Positions 10,982 through 21,328 of a DNA stretch of 64,000 bases are shown here, piece after piece; within the stretch, counting starts at the first letter, position 1; the number at the start of each line of letters is the position of its first letter. Source of the stretch: Eukaryota sp. TZLM1-RC (taxonomy: Eukaryota; Metamonada: BaSk clade); NCBI GenBank assembly GCA_040285825.1, contig JAUPSS010000001.1:2294001-2358000 (forward strand), in the 5' to 3' direction. The translations under genes and the position numbers were made by a program. The notes under the pieces are model-generated. The model worked only from the letters and a program-made list of their open reading frames with translations. It did not search any database and had not been told where the DNA came from.

Positions 10982-11560
10982 TTAGCTCCTCTTCCTAATT
11001 CTATTACTGCGTCTAGGCTTCTTAGAAGGCGTAGACTCATTGGAGGTACCTTGTCGTCGACTAGTGGTACGTTTACCAATTTTCTTGTTATCCTTACTAA
11101 ATAACTTATAAGCTTCTGAGTGTTTAATCAAATGGAGTGGCTCTTCTGTTGTCTCACCGCCAAACCACTGAACAGTACAGAAACTACCTGAATCAGAGTG
11201 GTATTCTGAGAGGATTTTCTCTATAACGTGTTTTTCGGAATCGCCCGCAGCGACTGCCTTGAGGAATTCAATGTCCTGTGGATTTTCTGCGTTATAGATT
11301 TTGCAATCTTTCTTGGCAGCTTTTAATTCTGTGCCAGTAGTAAGATTCTTCAATAATAAAGTGGATTTGGAAGGAAGGTCAATAACTAAAAATGGTCCAT
11401 TCCAAGATCCATGCAATTTATTATTTTGCTTGGTTTTACGTAAGACGTAGTCACCAATATTAAATACTATAAAACACGAATTAGTATTATCTACTGAAGA
11501 CGGAGTATTTAATGTTTGGTGACGCTCTGCTTCTTCCCTTTTTTTCTTGTAGACGAGTGT
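10982..11560 (-). pseudogene. Integrase C-terminal part with chromodomain-like tail
   Basis: After a frame change in an A-run near 11540 the frame reads FNIGDYVLRKTKQNNKLHG, the GDYV/L motif that follows Ty3 integrase cores, then HVIEKILSEYHSDSGSF and TVQWFGGETTEEPLHLIKHS. The latter resembles a chromodomain (xVEKIL...VKWxG...WEP), known in chromoviruses to steer integration toward chromatin marks. The frame ends in a basic tail (KKPRRSNRIRKRS). The chromodomain call is by motif only. Confidence 0.65.
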
Positions 11561-12209
11561 TTTTCATTTTGATGTCATCTAATAAAGGGATATTAGTTTC
11601 AAATTTGGATAAATTTCCTAATATATTAGCAGGGTCTGTTCTTGGACTAATCGAAGAACCGAACATGAGTTCGTATGGGGTAAAACCAGTTTTTCTGCTT
11701 TTAGTAGAATTTATTAATAGTTGGGATATAGGTACGTATGTAGACCAATTTCCGTAATCATTGAAATCTATTAATAGTTTCCTTAAGCATTGAAGAACGT
11801 CTCTATGTTTACGTTCTACAAGTCCATTACTTTCTGAATAGTGGGGAATTGAGTTACTCATCTCAATCGCTAATCTGTTACACACTATTTTGAAAGTCTC
11901 ATTGGCGAACTCAGGTCCATTATCACTATGAATTAACATAGGTATGCCAAAGATAGCGCAAACATTCCAAATCAAGGCATCTGCGGTTTCTAAGGCATTG
12001 AGTTCTTTTAGAGGGACTAAAATTGTATATCCAGTAAAAGAGTCTACAAATACTAATAGATATTTATTTCCTTCGTTGTCAGAATTTAGGGGTCCAATTG
12101 TATCGACATTTAATCTGGCAAAGGACGATCTGCCCATAAAGATCCTGTGGAAGGTGTTTTGATCTTTTAACTGGAGCCGTTTTTTGACAAGTTGGGCATC
12201 TTTTGACAT
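11487..12209 (-). pseudogene. Integrase catalytic core
   Basis: The frame has all three catalytic acids: Asp in LNVDTIGPL, Asp in IHSDNGPEF, Glu in ESNGLVERKHRDV. The HHCC zinc motif (HGLVQSGH and CPTCQKTAP) lies upstream in the preceding frame, joined by a shift near 12150. This is the enzyme that would insert the cDNA. The core itself is uninterrupted, so decay is slight. Confidence 0.8.
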
Positions 12210-14258
12210 GATTAATAAGGTCCTTTCTCATATTGGGCCAGTAAAAATCGCTTTTGGATAGTTTGTGTAAACTATCGTTTTTGCTAGGGTGACCAGATTG
12301 AACCAAACCATGTATTAATAGAAGTGCCTGTTTTCTGAGGCTCTTTGGAATCAAAATTTTGTTTTTATTATTTTTCCAAATTTGAGTATTTTCATCTAGA
12401 ATTGCATTTTCAAATAACGAGTCGTTGTTGTTTTTGGCTATTTGTTGTTCAGATCTTATCTTAGAGAACCAAGAAGAAAAAATAGGTAGGTCTTGGTGTC
12501 TACATAGAGATGAGATTGATGGGATGTCTTCAAGATCCGAATCAGAATCATCGTCTAGTGGAGGTATCTCGTAATTTGAAAGTAAAGTATCTGGTATATT
12601 TATACTACAAATAGAAGGAGCTTCCTCGTTTTGATCCAAATCAATATTCCTCGATAACATATCTGCCCAATGGTTGTCTTCACCAGGTTCGTGGACTATG
12701 TCAAAGTCGAATTCAGATAGTATCGGCAGCCATCTCTTTACAATTCTATTTTTCTCTGGGGCTGTAGCCAGGAATGCAATGTTTTTATGATCTGTGAAAA
12801 TTGTTAAATGTCTAGTTAACAGGTAGCTTTCTAAACAACTTTCAGTTAAAATCAAAAGTATTGCATATAATTCTTTTTGTAAGGTGGACCATTTTCTTTG
12901 TGTTTCTGTAAGTAATCTACTATAGAATGACAAAGGTTTTACTTTCCTTTTATTTAGCGGGGTTCCTGTAGGGGAGTAGGGTTCAATTTCTTGCCAAATA
13001 ACACCTCCTACTGCTACATCTGAAGCGTCAGTACTTATCAATACTCGCTTGCCCGGAGCTGGTAATTCAAGGGGCATGTGGTTTACTATTAAGTCTTTTA
13101 TTTGTTTTAAGTAATCGTCATGCTTGCTAGTCCATTTAATTATTCTGGGTTTTCCTTTAATTAACTCGTTAATTGGAGCAATTAATTCAGAAATACCTGG
13201 AAGCCAATCTCTAATATAATTTATGGATCCTACCAATGAGCGAACTTCTTTCACTGTTTTTGGTCTAGGGATTCTCATCAAGGCTTCGATTTTTTTCTTA
13301 CTTATAAATCTAGTTTTATCCTGGAAGGTACTTCCTAAAATGTCGATAGGGTGTTTTGATGTTACGAATTTACATTTACGTAAGCCTATATTTACACGTC
13401 TATTTCTGGCGCATTGGAGGACTCTTTGTAATCTCTTATAAAATTCTTCGAATGTCGTTCCAACTATTATGATATCGTCAATGTATATGAAAACGCCATC
13501 AATTTGGAATATTTCCATCATTACGTTTTGAAAAACTGCTGGGATATTCTTTAATCCGAAGCAAGCTCTTTTAAACATAATTGACCTTCCAGGGATTGAG
13601 ATTGATGTTTTCTCAATGTCCTTTTCAGCTACATTCATCTGCCAGAAAGCTTTTGGTAAATCAAGCGTGGCGATGTAATTTGCTCTACTTAAAAATTCTA
13701 ATATATCACTAATCCTAGGTAGATTAGGCTCTACTGAAATCGTATGGGCATTAACTCCATCTTTACCACTAAAGTCTCCAGTTAACTTGGGTTTTTTGCC
13801 GTCAGGGTATATAACTAAGACAATAGGAGAGCTGAATTTATAATTAGATTCAACTGCATAGCCCATTTCGATCAGTTCATCAAATATTTTGTTTGCTATT
13901 TCCATTTTGCTGGGATTTAACCGTCTAGCAGGTTTATGTACTATAGCATTCTCATCTCTAAAGGGGATTGTTAGAGGATTACAATCGATTCCTTTTCTAT
14001 TAGGAGTTTCACTAAAAACATCGCTGAATAATTTTAGTAGACTCGTTAATTTTAATTTATTATTACTATCATCTAAATTTATCTCACATCCAGATCTTGC
14101 TAATTGCTCCTCAAAATCAGAAGGACTTGGTGATTGGTTATCTAAGTTCCCAATCGAATGTTGAGCGATCCTAGAGTCGAATTCTGATTCTGCATTTAGC
14201 AAAGTGCGGTGTTCTTTGTCTAAACTAATGAAAAGACCATCATCCGTCTGAAGCCCAA
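12079..14258 (-). pseudogene. Reverse transcriptase and RNase H
   Basis: A long frame of about 725 codons. RT motifs in order: KPKLTGDFSGKDGVN, IATLDLPKAFWQMNV (catalytic Asp), FGLKNIPAVFQNVM and FIYIDDIIIVG (YxDD). RNase H follows with ISTDASDVAVGGVI, QRKWSTLQKELYAIL and IFTDHKNIAF, then EPGEDNHWADMLSR. The integrase zinc finger begins at its C-terminal end. The frame is intact over the whole RT-RNase H part. It is in a different frame from the protease upstream and the integrase core downstream. Confidence 0.85.
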
Positions 14259-14640
14259 GTGCTTTTTAACATGTCTGTCCCTATTAATAATTTGTTCGAA
14301 CCCGGGATTATGGGAAGAGTTTGTTTATAGTGAACTTGTTGCGCAATGCTTCCTACGTTGAACGACAGAATACCAGTTGCACTCCCTAGCGATTTTGTGG
14401 ATACGTTATTAGCTGGTAAGAACTTAATAGTATCCTTGCTATTGATTGACATATGGCATTGTTCAGCTAAATCTGCAGTAATAACTGAACAAAACGCAGC
14501 CGAATCTATAGTCGCAATCATTTTAATATCATTTATTGATATCTCCAGTCTTAGAAATGGAGAACGCTGGGACCTGACGTGGTTTTCACTAACCGTAGAA
14601 TTAATATCAAAAATGCTATTGATATCAGAGCTGGTTTGGT
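14240..14640 (-). pseudogene. Aspartic protease of the Ty3/gypsy element
   Basis: The frame overlaps the end of gag in the +1 frame (GNFPNRVHINAINHNQ) and reaches IATIDSAAFCSVITADLA, the retropepsin active site with DSA in place of the usual DSG/DTG, then LLIGTDML. It ends at a TGA at 14240. A +1 shift in a TTAAAAAGC run near 14255 would join it to the RT frame. The +1 relation between gag and pol is like that of yeast Ty3, but whether these are programmed sites or decay cannot be told from one copy. Confidence 0.7.
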
Positions 14641-14750
14641 GAATTTGTAGAGGAATTAAAAGATTTTGTTGAGCTGTTGGAAAGTTGTTGACTGGGTTTC
14701 CTAAATCGGTTGTTGATTGGTTGTGATTGATTGCGTTGATATGTACCCGA

Positions 14751-16690
14751 TTAGGAAAGTTGCCTGTCCTGCTGTTCCGGTTGCTGTTGTTGATCCGTCT
14801 GTGAGGAACCGTACTCGAACGGGTCGGTTTTTGACTCAGTAGGGGATGCGTTTGATGATATGTCCTCTGTTGTGTTTATGTTATGTATAGGTCTGTACTG
14901 ACCTCTTCCTTTATGACCTCTATAACGGCCTCCACGGCCTCTAAATTTGAATCTATGTACACGTCTACCACGGCCACCTCGGCCCCTTTCTACACTGCCT
15001 CTACTAGCAGGCGCCTCCTGTTCTCCTAATCTGAATCTTTCTTCTTTGGGAACTCTGCTTCTAGCGCAACGAGGATCTTTGCATTCGAATACAGTGTGGC
15101 CAACAGGATTGTTACCTTCGACGTTGCTGCAGAATGTACAGAATTTTGACCCTTCTCGTTCATGCTTTTCAGGGATGTATTTGTGTTGAGGGGTTCCTCT
15201 TGACTTTCCACCTGATCGTCTTGCTCGTTTTGTTGGAGCCTGGGCTGATGGTGTTACTCCTCTTGAGTAAGTTCTCATTGCCGTGAGTCCCAAAGGAATA
15301 TCTTCTTCGTTAGCCCTGTTCCTTAGTACATCCATTGTGGGCTTGTTTCCTGCTGTGTAACACCAAGCGAGGAAATGTCTTCTCGTTGTCGATATCAAAT
15401 CGAGTAGAGTTGTTCTGTTCGGTGAGTCCCACAAGGATTCCCTAGTCCATACTGGGAGGAGTTCGCTTGATATAGCAAAGTTATCCAGACCCATAAGGAA
15501 GTACTCGGCTATTAGAGCGGGAGATATGGTTATCAACCCACTGCTTCCTCTAATTAAATCGGGGATGGTTAGGTCGGTCATGTAGGTGGTCATTCTCAAG
15601 ACGTCTCCAAAATCTTCTACATAACGACCAAACTCGTTGTCAGCCTCATGCCTATTGTGGATTTTCCTCCAATTTATTCTAGGCTTCATTAGAGCTGTAC
15701 AAGCCTCATGATATGATGTGAATTGCGTTCTTTTTAACAGAAATACCATGACGTCGGCGTCGGTATAATCAACACCGAGTAAACCTTGACTCTGCCATCT
15801 AGATAGAAGGCTAGGGTCGATCATGCTGGATATTCCTGTGGGGCAAGTGCTCATCATCATGCTCCTAAATAAATCATAATGGTGGATTGGGGGTCCGAGC
15901 TTATCTGTTATAGCTGGATCAATCCTTACCAAAGGCTGTGTTGTATCCCTGGTGATCTCGTCGCGTATATGTTTGGGGAGATCTTTAATCCTATCTTGGG
16001 TTATTTCTGCTTGCCCTTCTCCAAATAGCTGGGTAGCTATCATAAAGGCTCTGGTCCAATCTGATTGACCTGGGGCTTCGAAGCTTCTATTAGCTATCTT
16101 TCGCCCGTATTTATCCCAAGTTTGATATTTTAAAAGAAAAGCTATGATAGACATTTTGTTAATAGGGTCATCAGCGGATAATCGAGGTCTTTTATAGTCG
16201 ATATCCTTAGACCGTGGATCAATCTGTCTATGAAGGCTACTAGCTATGCTCATGTCAATAGCTCTTCTTGAGGATTGTAGGTCCTCAATACGCATAGGTC
16301 TATCGGAAGAAGAGTCTCTTACCGAGGGTTGAGGAGGAGCCGTTTCTCCAACGACTGGCCCGTTCAACTCAATGTCTTCTCCAATTTCACCTTCCATGGG
16401 TTGAGAGGAAGTTGGTTCTTCCTGAGGTGCAACGTCTTGTCTTGTTACAGGTTCCGGGACGTTCACTGTTGGAACATGATCGGGTATGCTGTCGATAGAG
16501 CAGACCTGTATTGGTTGGCTTTTTTCAGAAATTATAGGGGCTACAACAGGCAGTTTGGGAAGGTGGAGAGATGTGGATGGATCTCCCGTTACCCATTGTC
16601 TAAACTCTCGTTGTTTTGTGAACGAGTTACCATGTTGTTGGGTGTAGTTGTTAGGACGGCTCCTATACGTGGATACAGCTGATCGTTCCG
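14751..16690 (-). pseudogene. gag of the Ty3/gypsy element, 5' end missing
   Basis: The frame stays open for about 645 codons up to a TGA at the junction with the tRNA flank (16689-16691). There is no in-frame ATG upstream of the Met in MEGEIGEDIEL, so the native start is probably lost. The middle is capsid-like (helical, with FGRYVEDFGDVLRM). The C-terminal part has CTFC..H..C with an unusually long spacing (CX2CX10HX4C) followed by RGG/RGRGG repeats, both RNA-binding features. Confidence 0.75.
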
Positions 16691-16702
16691 ATCAACAAAA
16701 CA

Positions 16703-16776
16703 TGCTCCCTACAGGGATCGAACCTGTGACCTTCGCGTTATTAGCACGACGCTCTAACCAACTGAGCTAAGAGAGC
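16703..16776 (-). tRNA. tRNA-Ile (anticodon AAU)
   Basis: Folds as a standard 74-nt cloverleaf: acceptor GCTCTCT/AGGGAGC with one T-G wobble, D stem GCTC/GAGC, anticodon stem TCGTG/CGCGA with loop CTAATAA, T stem ACAGG/CCTGT with loop TTCGATC. CCA is not encoded. A TTTT run just downstream (16696-16699 on the minus strand) can end RNA polymerase III transcription. An inverted second copy lies at 48277-48350. Confidence 0.97.
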
Positions 16777-17345
16777 AGTTTGTTGGCTTTGGAAATAAAA
16801 TGCCCCAATGCACAAATCAAATAATGTTAAAATGGAATCTCTTTTTTTAGTTTTTATTTAATTTGAAAAACTTTACAACAAACTTAAAATTTTATATTTT
16901 CATATAGTCAACTTAGTCAAAAACAATTGACTGGAATCTTTTCCCCCATAAAAAGGCAGAACAAAATCAGGGAACATAACCTCTAAAAATTGGAATTACA
17001 ATTCTGTTCTGCTAAAAAATTATCAAAAAACTGTTCATGTTCGCTGTTTTACAATTTCAATACCGTATTTGCAGAAACTTGGGGCCCGAAAACTGTTGGA
17101 CGAAAACTGTTTAAAACTTTTGAACCAAACACTTTGGGACAAAATCGCAAAATTCCCTAAGTTTTCTGGAAGACTTCCTTCTTTTAGTTTACTTTCAATT
17201 TTTGTTTTCAAAACATTGAATTAATAATTCTTTTATCAAATTCAGAATACAACTATCAATAAAATGTTACTCCAAACACAAGCAGTCATCAATATTTTGG
17301 AATTTGTTTGGCATCTTCTATCTCCTATCTATAGGCTATAGACTA
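16777..17345. repeat. Inverted duplication, left tRNA-side arm
   Basis: Together with the tRNA gene this stretch repeats, in inverted orientation, at 47738-48276. The two are nearly identical over most of their length (for example TTTGGAATTTGTTTGGCATC at its far end). No clear gene lies in it. A weak frame on the plus strand (ending about 17224) is interrupted here but more open in the right arm (47830-48126, minus). Confidence 0.85.
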
Positions 17346-17523
17346 TAGTACAAGCAAAAACTAATACTTATACATCCAATAAGGAACCACTTTTATTAAA
17401 TCTGTGATAGAATAAAATTTTAAAACTACCACTAGTGAATTACAATCTGAGGATTTATTTAAAAGATATCCTCTAAAGTTGAAATGAATCTGCGCCTTAG
17501 TGTCACTACTTTTACCCCACTCC

Positions 17524-17892
17524 ATGTCCCAACCGCAACAACAAAAAGGTGCTCAGAGCAAGAAGCAGAAAGGTAAGCAGCAATTCCAAGGTCACACATT
17601 CTATGGCCCTCATCCTGAGGTTGACGAGCAACAACTACCAACTATTCAAAAACTAATGAAAGAGGAAGACATTGATCCTGAAACTCTTTCTAAGGTTAAA
17701 TCGTGGGAATCCAGAAGACATCATGGAGAAATTCCAGCTGGTTCTCCTGCATCAGAATTGGAACACCGTCATAGCCAAAAACACAAAGGAGAAGGTGGAC
17801 AACGAGTAATTGACAGGGAAAAACACGCATTTAAGCAACAACTCTACAAGGAGGAGGAAGATCTTTTGCAACAAGAACCACAGAAAGAGTAA
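17524..17892 (+). CDS. Small conserved hydrophilic protein of unknown function
   Basis: 122 codons from the ATG at 17524. I prefer this start over the upstream in-frame one because the paralogue at 44546-44911 starts at the same residue (MSQ). The protein is very polar: Gln/Lys-rich start, then a conserved core GPHPEVDEQQLPTIQKLMKE and SWESRRHHGEIPAGSPA, then a charged tail. The two paralogues agree almost perfectly in the core while the ends vary, so the core is under selection. No known domain recognised. About 60 bp of upstream sequence (TCTGAGGATTTATTTAAAAG) is also shared with the paralogue and may hold the promoter. An AATAAA follows at about 17929. Confidence 0.8.
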   Translation: MSQPQQQKGAQSKKQKGKQQFQGHTFYGPHPEVDEQQLPTIQKLMKEEDIDPETLSKVKSWESRRHHGEIPAGSPASELEHRHSQKHKGEGGQRVIDREKHAFKQQLYKEEEDLLQQEPQKE

Positions 17893-18359
17893 AATCGCTA
17901 CACAGAGTGTTGCATTAGAGTAAATGTTGGAAATAAAAGACTCTAAACAGAAAGACGATATGATTTAAGCCAATGGTGATTTGATCGATATCCAAATACA
18001 AAGTTAGATTTACTCAGCAAAATTGATTTCAACATTGTGATGATTTGATCGGCAGATGTACCAGTATCAATGTTTCACGTGTTCATTTCTGAAATATTTC
18101 TAACTAGTGTTTGCTTCTTGCATATAATGAACAAAATTCATCCACGTTTAATGAGTTTCAGTTAACATAATAAATAAAACAGTTTTCAATTGATAATTTA
18201 AGGTGGTGCTAGAGACATCAGCTGTTCCGAAAAAATTTTCGACTTTTAGAATATTCTGCCTTTGCTGAAGTTTTGTTTAGACTTAATTGAAGTGAATAAT
18301 TTACATTAATTCATTTGTAGTAAAAAATAATGTAAACAACTTATTACTTTTTGATCAAA
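17893..18359. other. Unassigned stretch
   Basis: AT-rich sequence between the small gene and an R2-like fragment. Apart from a poly(A)-signal-like AATAAA near 17929 I see nothing in it. Confidence 0.4.
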
Positions 18360-18990
18360 AGTTCATGATGTAGTAAGGGATTTACACTATTGTATGTCAA
18401 AGTCACACAGAATTGTTTCCTATTTAGAACCATTGCTCTCTCATTTGGCTGATGAAAATCCTTTCAATTCATTTGGTCGAAATAGTGGTGAAATAATGCT
18501 TGAAGGTTTTGAAGGAACGACTATCTTCCCAGACGTGTGATTGACTGATCTGTGTTATAATTCTTTTATACCGTTAACTCAGTCAAAATGGAAAAACCCG
18601 CTGTCTATTGCCGCAAATTCTTAAATTGATAAATATTCAGCCATGTTGCTATCCTTGAATTCTGAATCTCACACTCTTTATGTCCTTTGTCCATTTGCTA
18701 TTTCCCTACATGGCTCGTTGAGACCACTTGTTTTGTCTTTCTTGGATGATTTTGTTGAAATTGTGAAATATCAAACAGGAAATTTTTTTGACAACATTTT
18801 TTGATAGACTAAAATTGCAATTGCAATTTAAGGTGTTGTCACCATATTACCATCTGTTTTGTTATCTCTTAGTCGTCTTTATGAAAGTAAAATCCAGTCA
18901 TTTCTTTTTGGCTATTTTGATGTATGAAGATTTGTTGTTTAGTTTTTCGTTGTTATGAATTAATAAAGAAAGATATTTCAAAAAAAATTA
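18360..18990 (+). mobile_element. R2-like element, family D, 5'-truncated relic
   Basis: Plus-strand pieces in shifting frames match family D (see 32495-33835): HYCMSKSHRIVS..EPLLSHLADEN (end of the zinc-finger block), a degraded endonuclease block, HTLYVLCPFAISLHGSL, and a tail ending near AATAAAGAAAG at about 18960. Multiple stops show it is old. Confidence 0.7.
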
Positions 18991-19280
18991 TTTGTACTGT
19001 TGTGGTTATCTCAGATAACTTGACTGTTTGGCTGTCATGATTTGTTGTGATTTCCTGTTTATATGACACATTTCCGCTTCTCGATTTTCTGTCTTCTGTT
19101 GCTTAACACAAACTGTATTTTTCCTTCTGGGCTAACATGGGAGATCACCTCAAAATTTCTGAATAATTGAGTTAAAATGTCCGACTGACCAACCATTTCG
19201 GTTTCTAAAAGTGAGTGGTGTTGTAAAAGTTTGTCTTGATATTGATCTTAATAATATTCATTCCAGTCAATAAATTAATT

Positions 19281-19824
19281 TTATTTATTGAATTTGCACA
19301 CTTGATTAAATTAAATCATAACTAATGGGACGACTATCATTAAACCAAGATTTCCTCTACAAAATCTTGATTTGCTTGCTGTCTAGCTAAAGCTTCTCTA
19401 ATTCGATTGAAAAACCGCGGTAATCTATTAATAATGGCAAATTGAATCCGTGAACGCCATAAAAAAATATCAAATCTTTTCATTGTTTTTTCTTTCACCA
19501 TTTTTTGAAAGTCATCCAAAAAAGTTTCTGCTTCAACTGATAATCTTCCATTTATCGAAAATGGGAAAGCAATAAAAACCAGCTGTGTATTTCTATCAAC
19601 ATTTGCATCTTCAATTTCTTTATCATATTTTCTATGTTTTTCTTTTGCTTTAAAATCCAGAGCAGCCACAGGATTAAGTTTTCTTCTGTGAACCAAAGTA
19701 TCGTTTGCAACATTACATGAGACAAAGTCAACAATAGCTTCAGAATTATCAATCCAATCACAGTATACATCACCTCTATCATCAGAACCAAAATTATTCA
19801 GAGAAAGTGTTTCTTTCAGAAGGG
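19281..19824 (-). mobile_element. R2-like element, family A, 5'-truncated copy with target duplication
   Basis: Contains the last 160 codons of the family A protein (intact frame 19340-19828): restriction-like endonuclease core with RGDVYCDWID, AIVDFVSCN and KEKHRKYD, then the tail RFFNRIREALARQQ. The 3' end reads CAATAAAT. It is flanked by a 15-bp duplication with one mismatch: gtcaataaattaatt (19266-19280) and gtcaataaagtaatt (19825-19839). It lies about 100 bp downstream of the methionine gamma-lyase stop codon, in the opposite-facing 3' flank. Confidence 0.85.
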
Positions 19825-19921
19825 TCAATAAAGTAATTCATGTTCGTGTTTCCCATTAATTTTCACAAAAACTAATTACATCAAAATTTATAAATAACGA
19901 TAAACCTATAAGTGTAAAAAA

Positions 19922-21182
19922 TTACATTGAAGCTTTGGCTGCCTTGAATGCCTGGTCAAGATCCTTGATTAAATCTTGGACATTTTCAACACCAACAGAG
20001 ATTCTGATAAGAGTATCAGTAATGCCAGATTCTTCACGGTCTTTTGGAGGAACACAAGCATGAGTCATACTAGCAGGATGTTGAATAAGAGTATCAATTG
20101 TCCCAAGAGAAACAGCTAATGAAATGAGCTTGACATTGCGCAACACATTCTTGGCGAATTCAAAACCATGTTTAGTTTCAAAAGAGAAACAAGAAGGTAG
20201 CATTCCATTGGATTGCTTCATGGCCAATTCGTGTTGGGGATGGCTGGGAAGAGCTGGGTGATGAACAACTTCAACATCGTCATGGGTTTCCAACCATCTG
20301 GCAACCTCGGCACCATTTTCAACCATCTTACGAATACGGAGGTCCAAAGTTTTGATGCCTTGTAACACGAGGAAGGCGTCAAAAGGAGAAGTATTACCAC
20401 CAGTTAATACTCTGAAACCTTGGATTTCACCGAGAACGGAAGCATCCTTGATAGTGAGAGCACCACCTACAGAGGTTCCGTGACCATTGAGATTCTTGGT
20501 GGTGGAATAAAGGCCGATATCAGCACCAAGAGCCAATGGGCTTTGGGTCAAAGGTGATTGGAAAGTGTTGTCACAAACCAAGATACAGTCTTGTTGGTGA
20601 GCAATTTCAGCAACTGCTGCGATGTCAGTAATAGAATTAGTGGGATTGGCAGGTGTTTCGATATAAACAATTCTAGTGTTAGGCTTCATGGCGTTGCGGA
20701 CTTCTTCAGTGTTTGAAGAGTTGACGAAGGTGACATCGATGTTCCATCTGGTGAGAGAAGCAATGTACTTATGTGTACAACCATAAAGAGTACGACCAGC
20801 AACAATATGATCACCAGCATTCAAGCGGTACCTTGAATAAGAGATTACACAAGTCCATACATTAAAGCAGCGTGAACAGCGGCCATACCAGAGCCGAATA
20901 ACAAAGCACCGGATGCATCTTTTTCGATAGCAGCTAAAGTGCGCTCTGCAGCTTCAACAGTTGGGTTTCTGCTGTTACTTATGTCAAAGGAACATACGCA
21001 ATACGGGAATAAATGTGACCAGACTGCTTTCCGGCAAAAAGATCGCCACCATGCTCAGGTGAGTCGAAAAGATATGTGGAGGTAGCAAAAATAGGAGTGA
21101 CATGAGCGTGCGTACAGGTATCATGTCCTTCAGAGTGGAGGGCGGCAGTTTCAGGAGCGTACGTCATTTCAGTATTTACCAT
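19922..21182 (-). CDS. MGL: Methionine gamma-lyase (PLP enzyme), three exons
   Basis: Joining 21182-20998, 20971-20861 and 20831-19922 on the minus strand gives 401 residues, the normal length for this family. It would cleave methionine to methanethiol, 2-oxobutyrate and ammonia in the cytosol. Family signs: YSRIARNPT, SGMAAVHAAL (PLP phosphate binding), GRTLYGCT with Cys117 (equivalent to the Cys116 typical of methionine gamma-lyases), DNTFQSP, and the PLP lysine in YSTTKNLNGHG at residue 211. Cystathionine gamma-lyase is the main alternative, and the Cys argues against it. The start is placed at MVNTEM because the upstream in-frame residues do not resemble the family. The two introns are 26 and 29 nt. 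An R2-like copy sits just upstream and another just downstream. This enzyme is common in anaerobic protists and often of bacterial origin. Confidence 0.92.
20832..20860 (-). other. Spliceosomal intron, 29 nt
   Basis: Begins GTATGG and ends TTCAAG with TAAT inside. Removing it joins ..GCTTTAAT to GTACCGCTTG, giving ALMYRLNAGDH in frame with both exons. The unspliced frame hits TAA. Confidence 0.88.
20972..20997 (-). other. Spliceosomal intron, 26 nt
   Basis: Begins GTATGT and ends AACAG, with TTTGACATAAG as a possible branch-point region. Removing it joins ..CGTATTGC to CAGAAACC and restores YSRIARNPT, a conserved block of the enzyme. Unspliced, the frame meets TGA inside it. Confidence 0.9.
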
Positions 21183-21328
21183 TGGGAGGAGTGAGAATGA
21201 AAGATATTCGTGATTCAACTTTGCAAAATTGTGTTTATAAGGTTTTGGTTTCAAATCAAAGAAAATTTTCCGCACAGAAGTTTGGTATGTTTAAGATTTG
21301 CATATGCCAACTTGCAGAAATAGATATT

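Larger units (their letters stand above)
10773..16692 (-). mobile_element. Ty3/gypsy retrotransposon with chromodomain-like integrase tail, 5'-truncated
   Basis: Minus-strand order is gag, protease, RT-RNase H, integrase, chromodomain-like tail, polypurine tract, short LTR. Integrase after RNase H is the Ty3/gypsy order. Catalytic residues of RT, RNase H and integrase are present. The frame changes at gag/protease, protease/RT, within the integrase N-terminal region (about 12150) and near 11540, some of them at A-runs. The 5' end, including the 5' LTR and the gag start codon, is missing. The element stops 11 bp beyond the 3' end of a tRNA-Ile gene. Confidence 0.9.

Noticed and set aside
17500-17523. 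Upstream start codon for the small gene (MSLLLPHS)
   Set aside because: The paralogue has no matching extension; similarity begins at MSQ.
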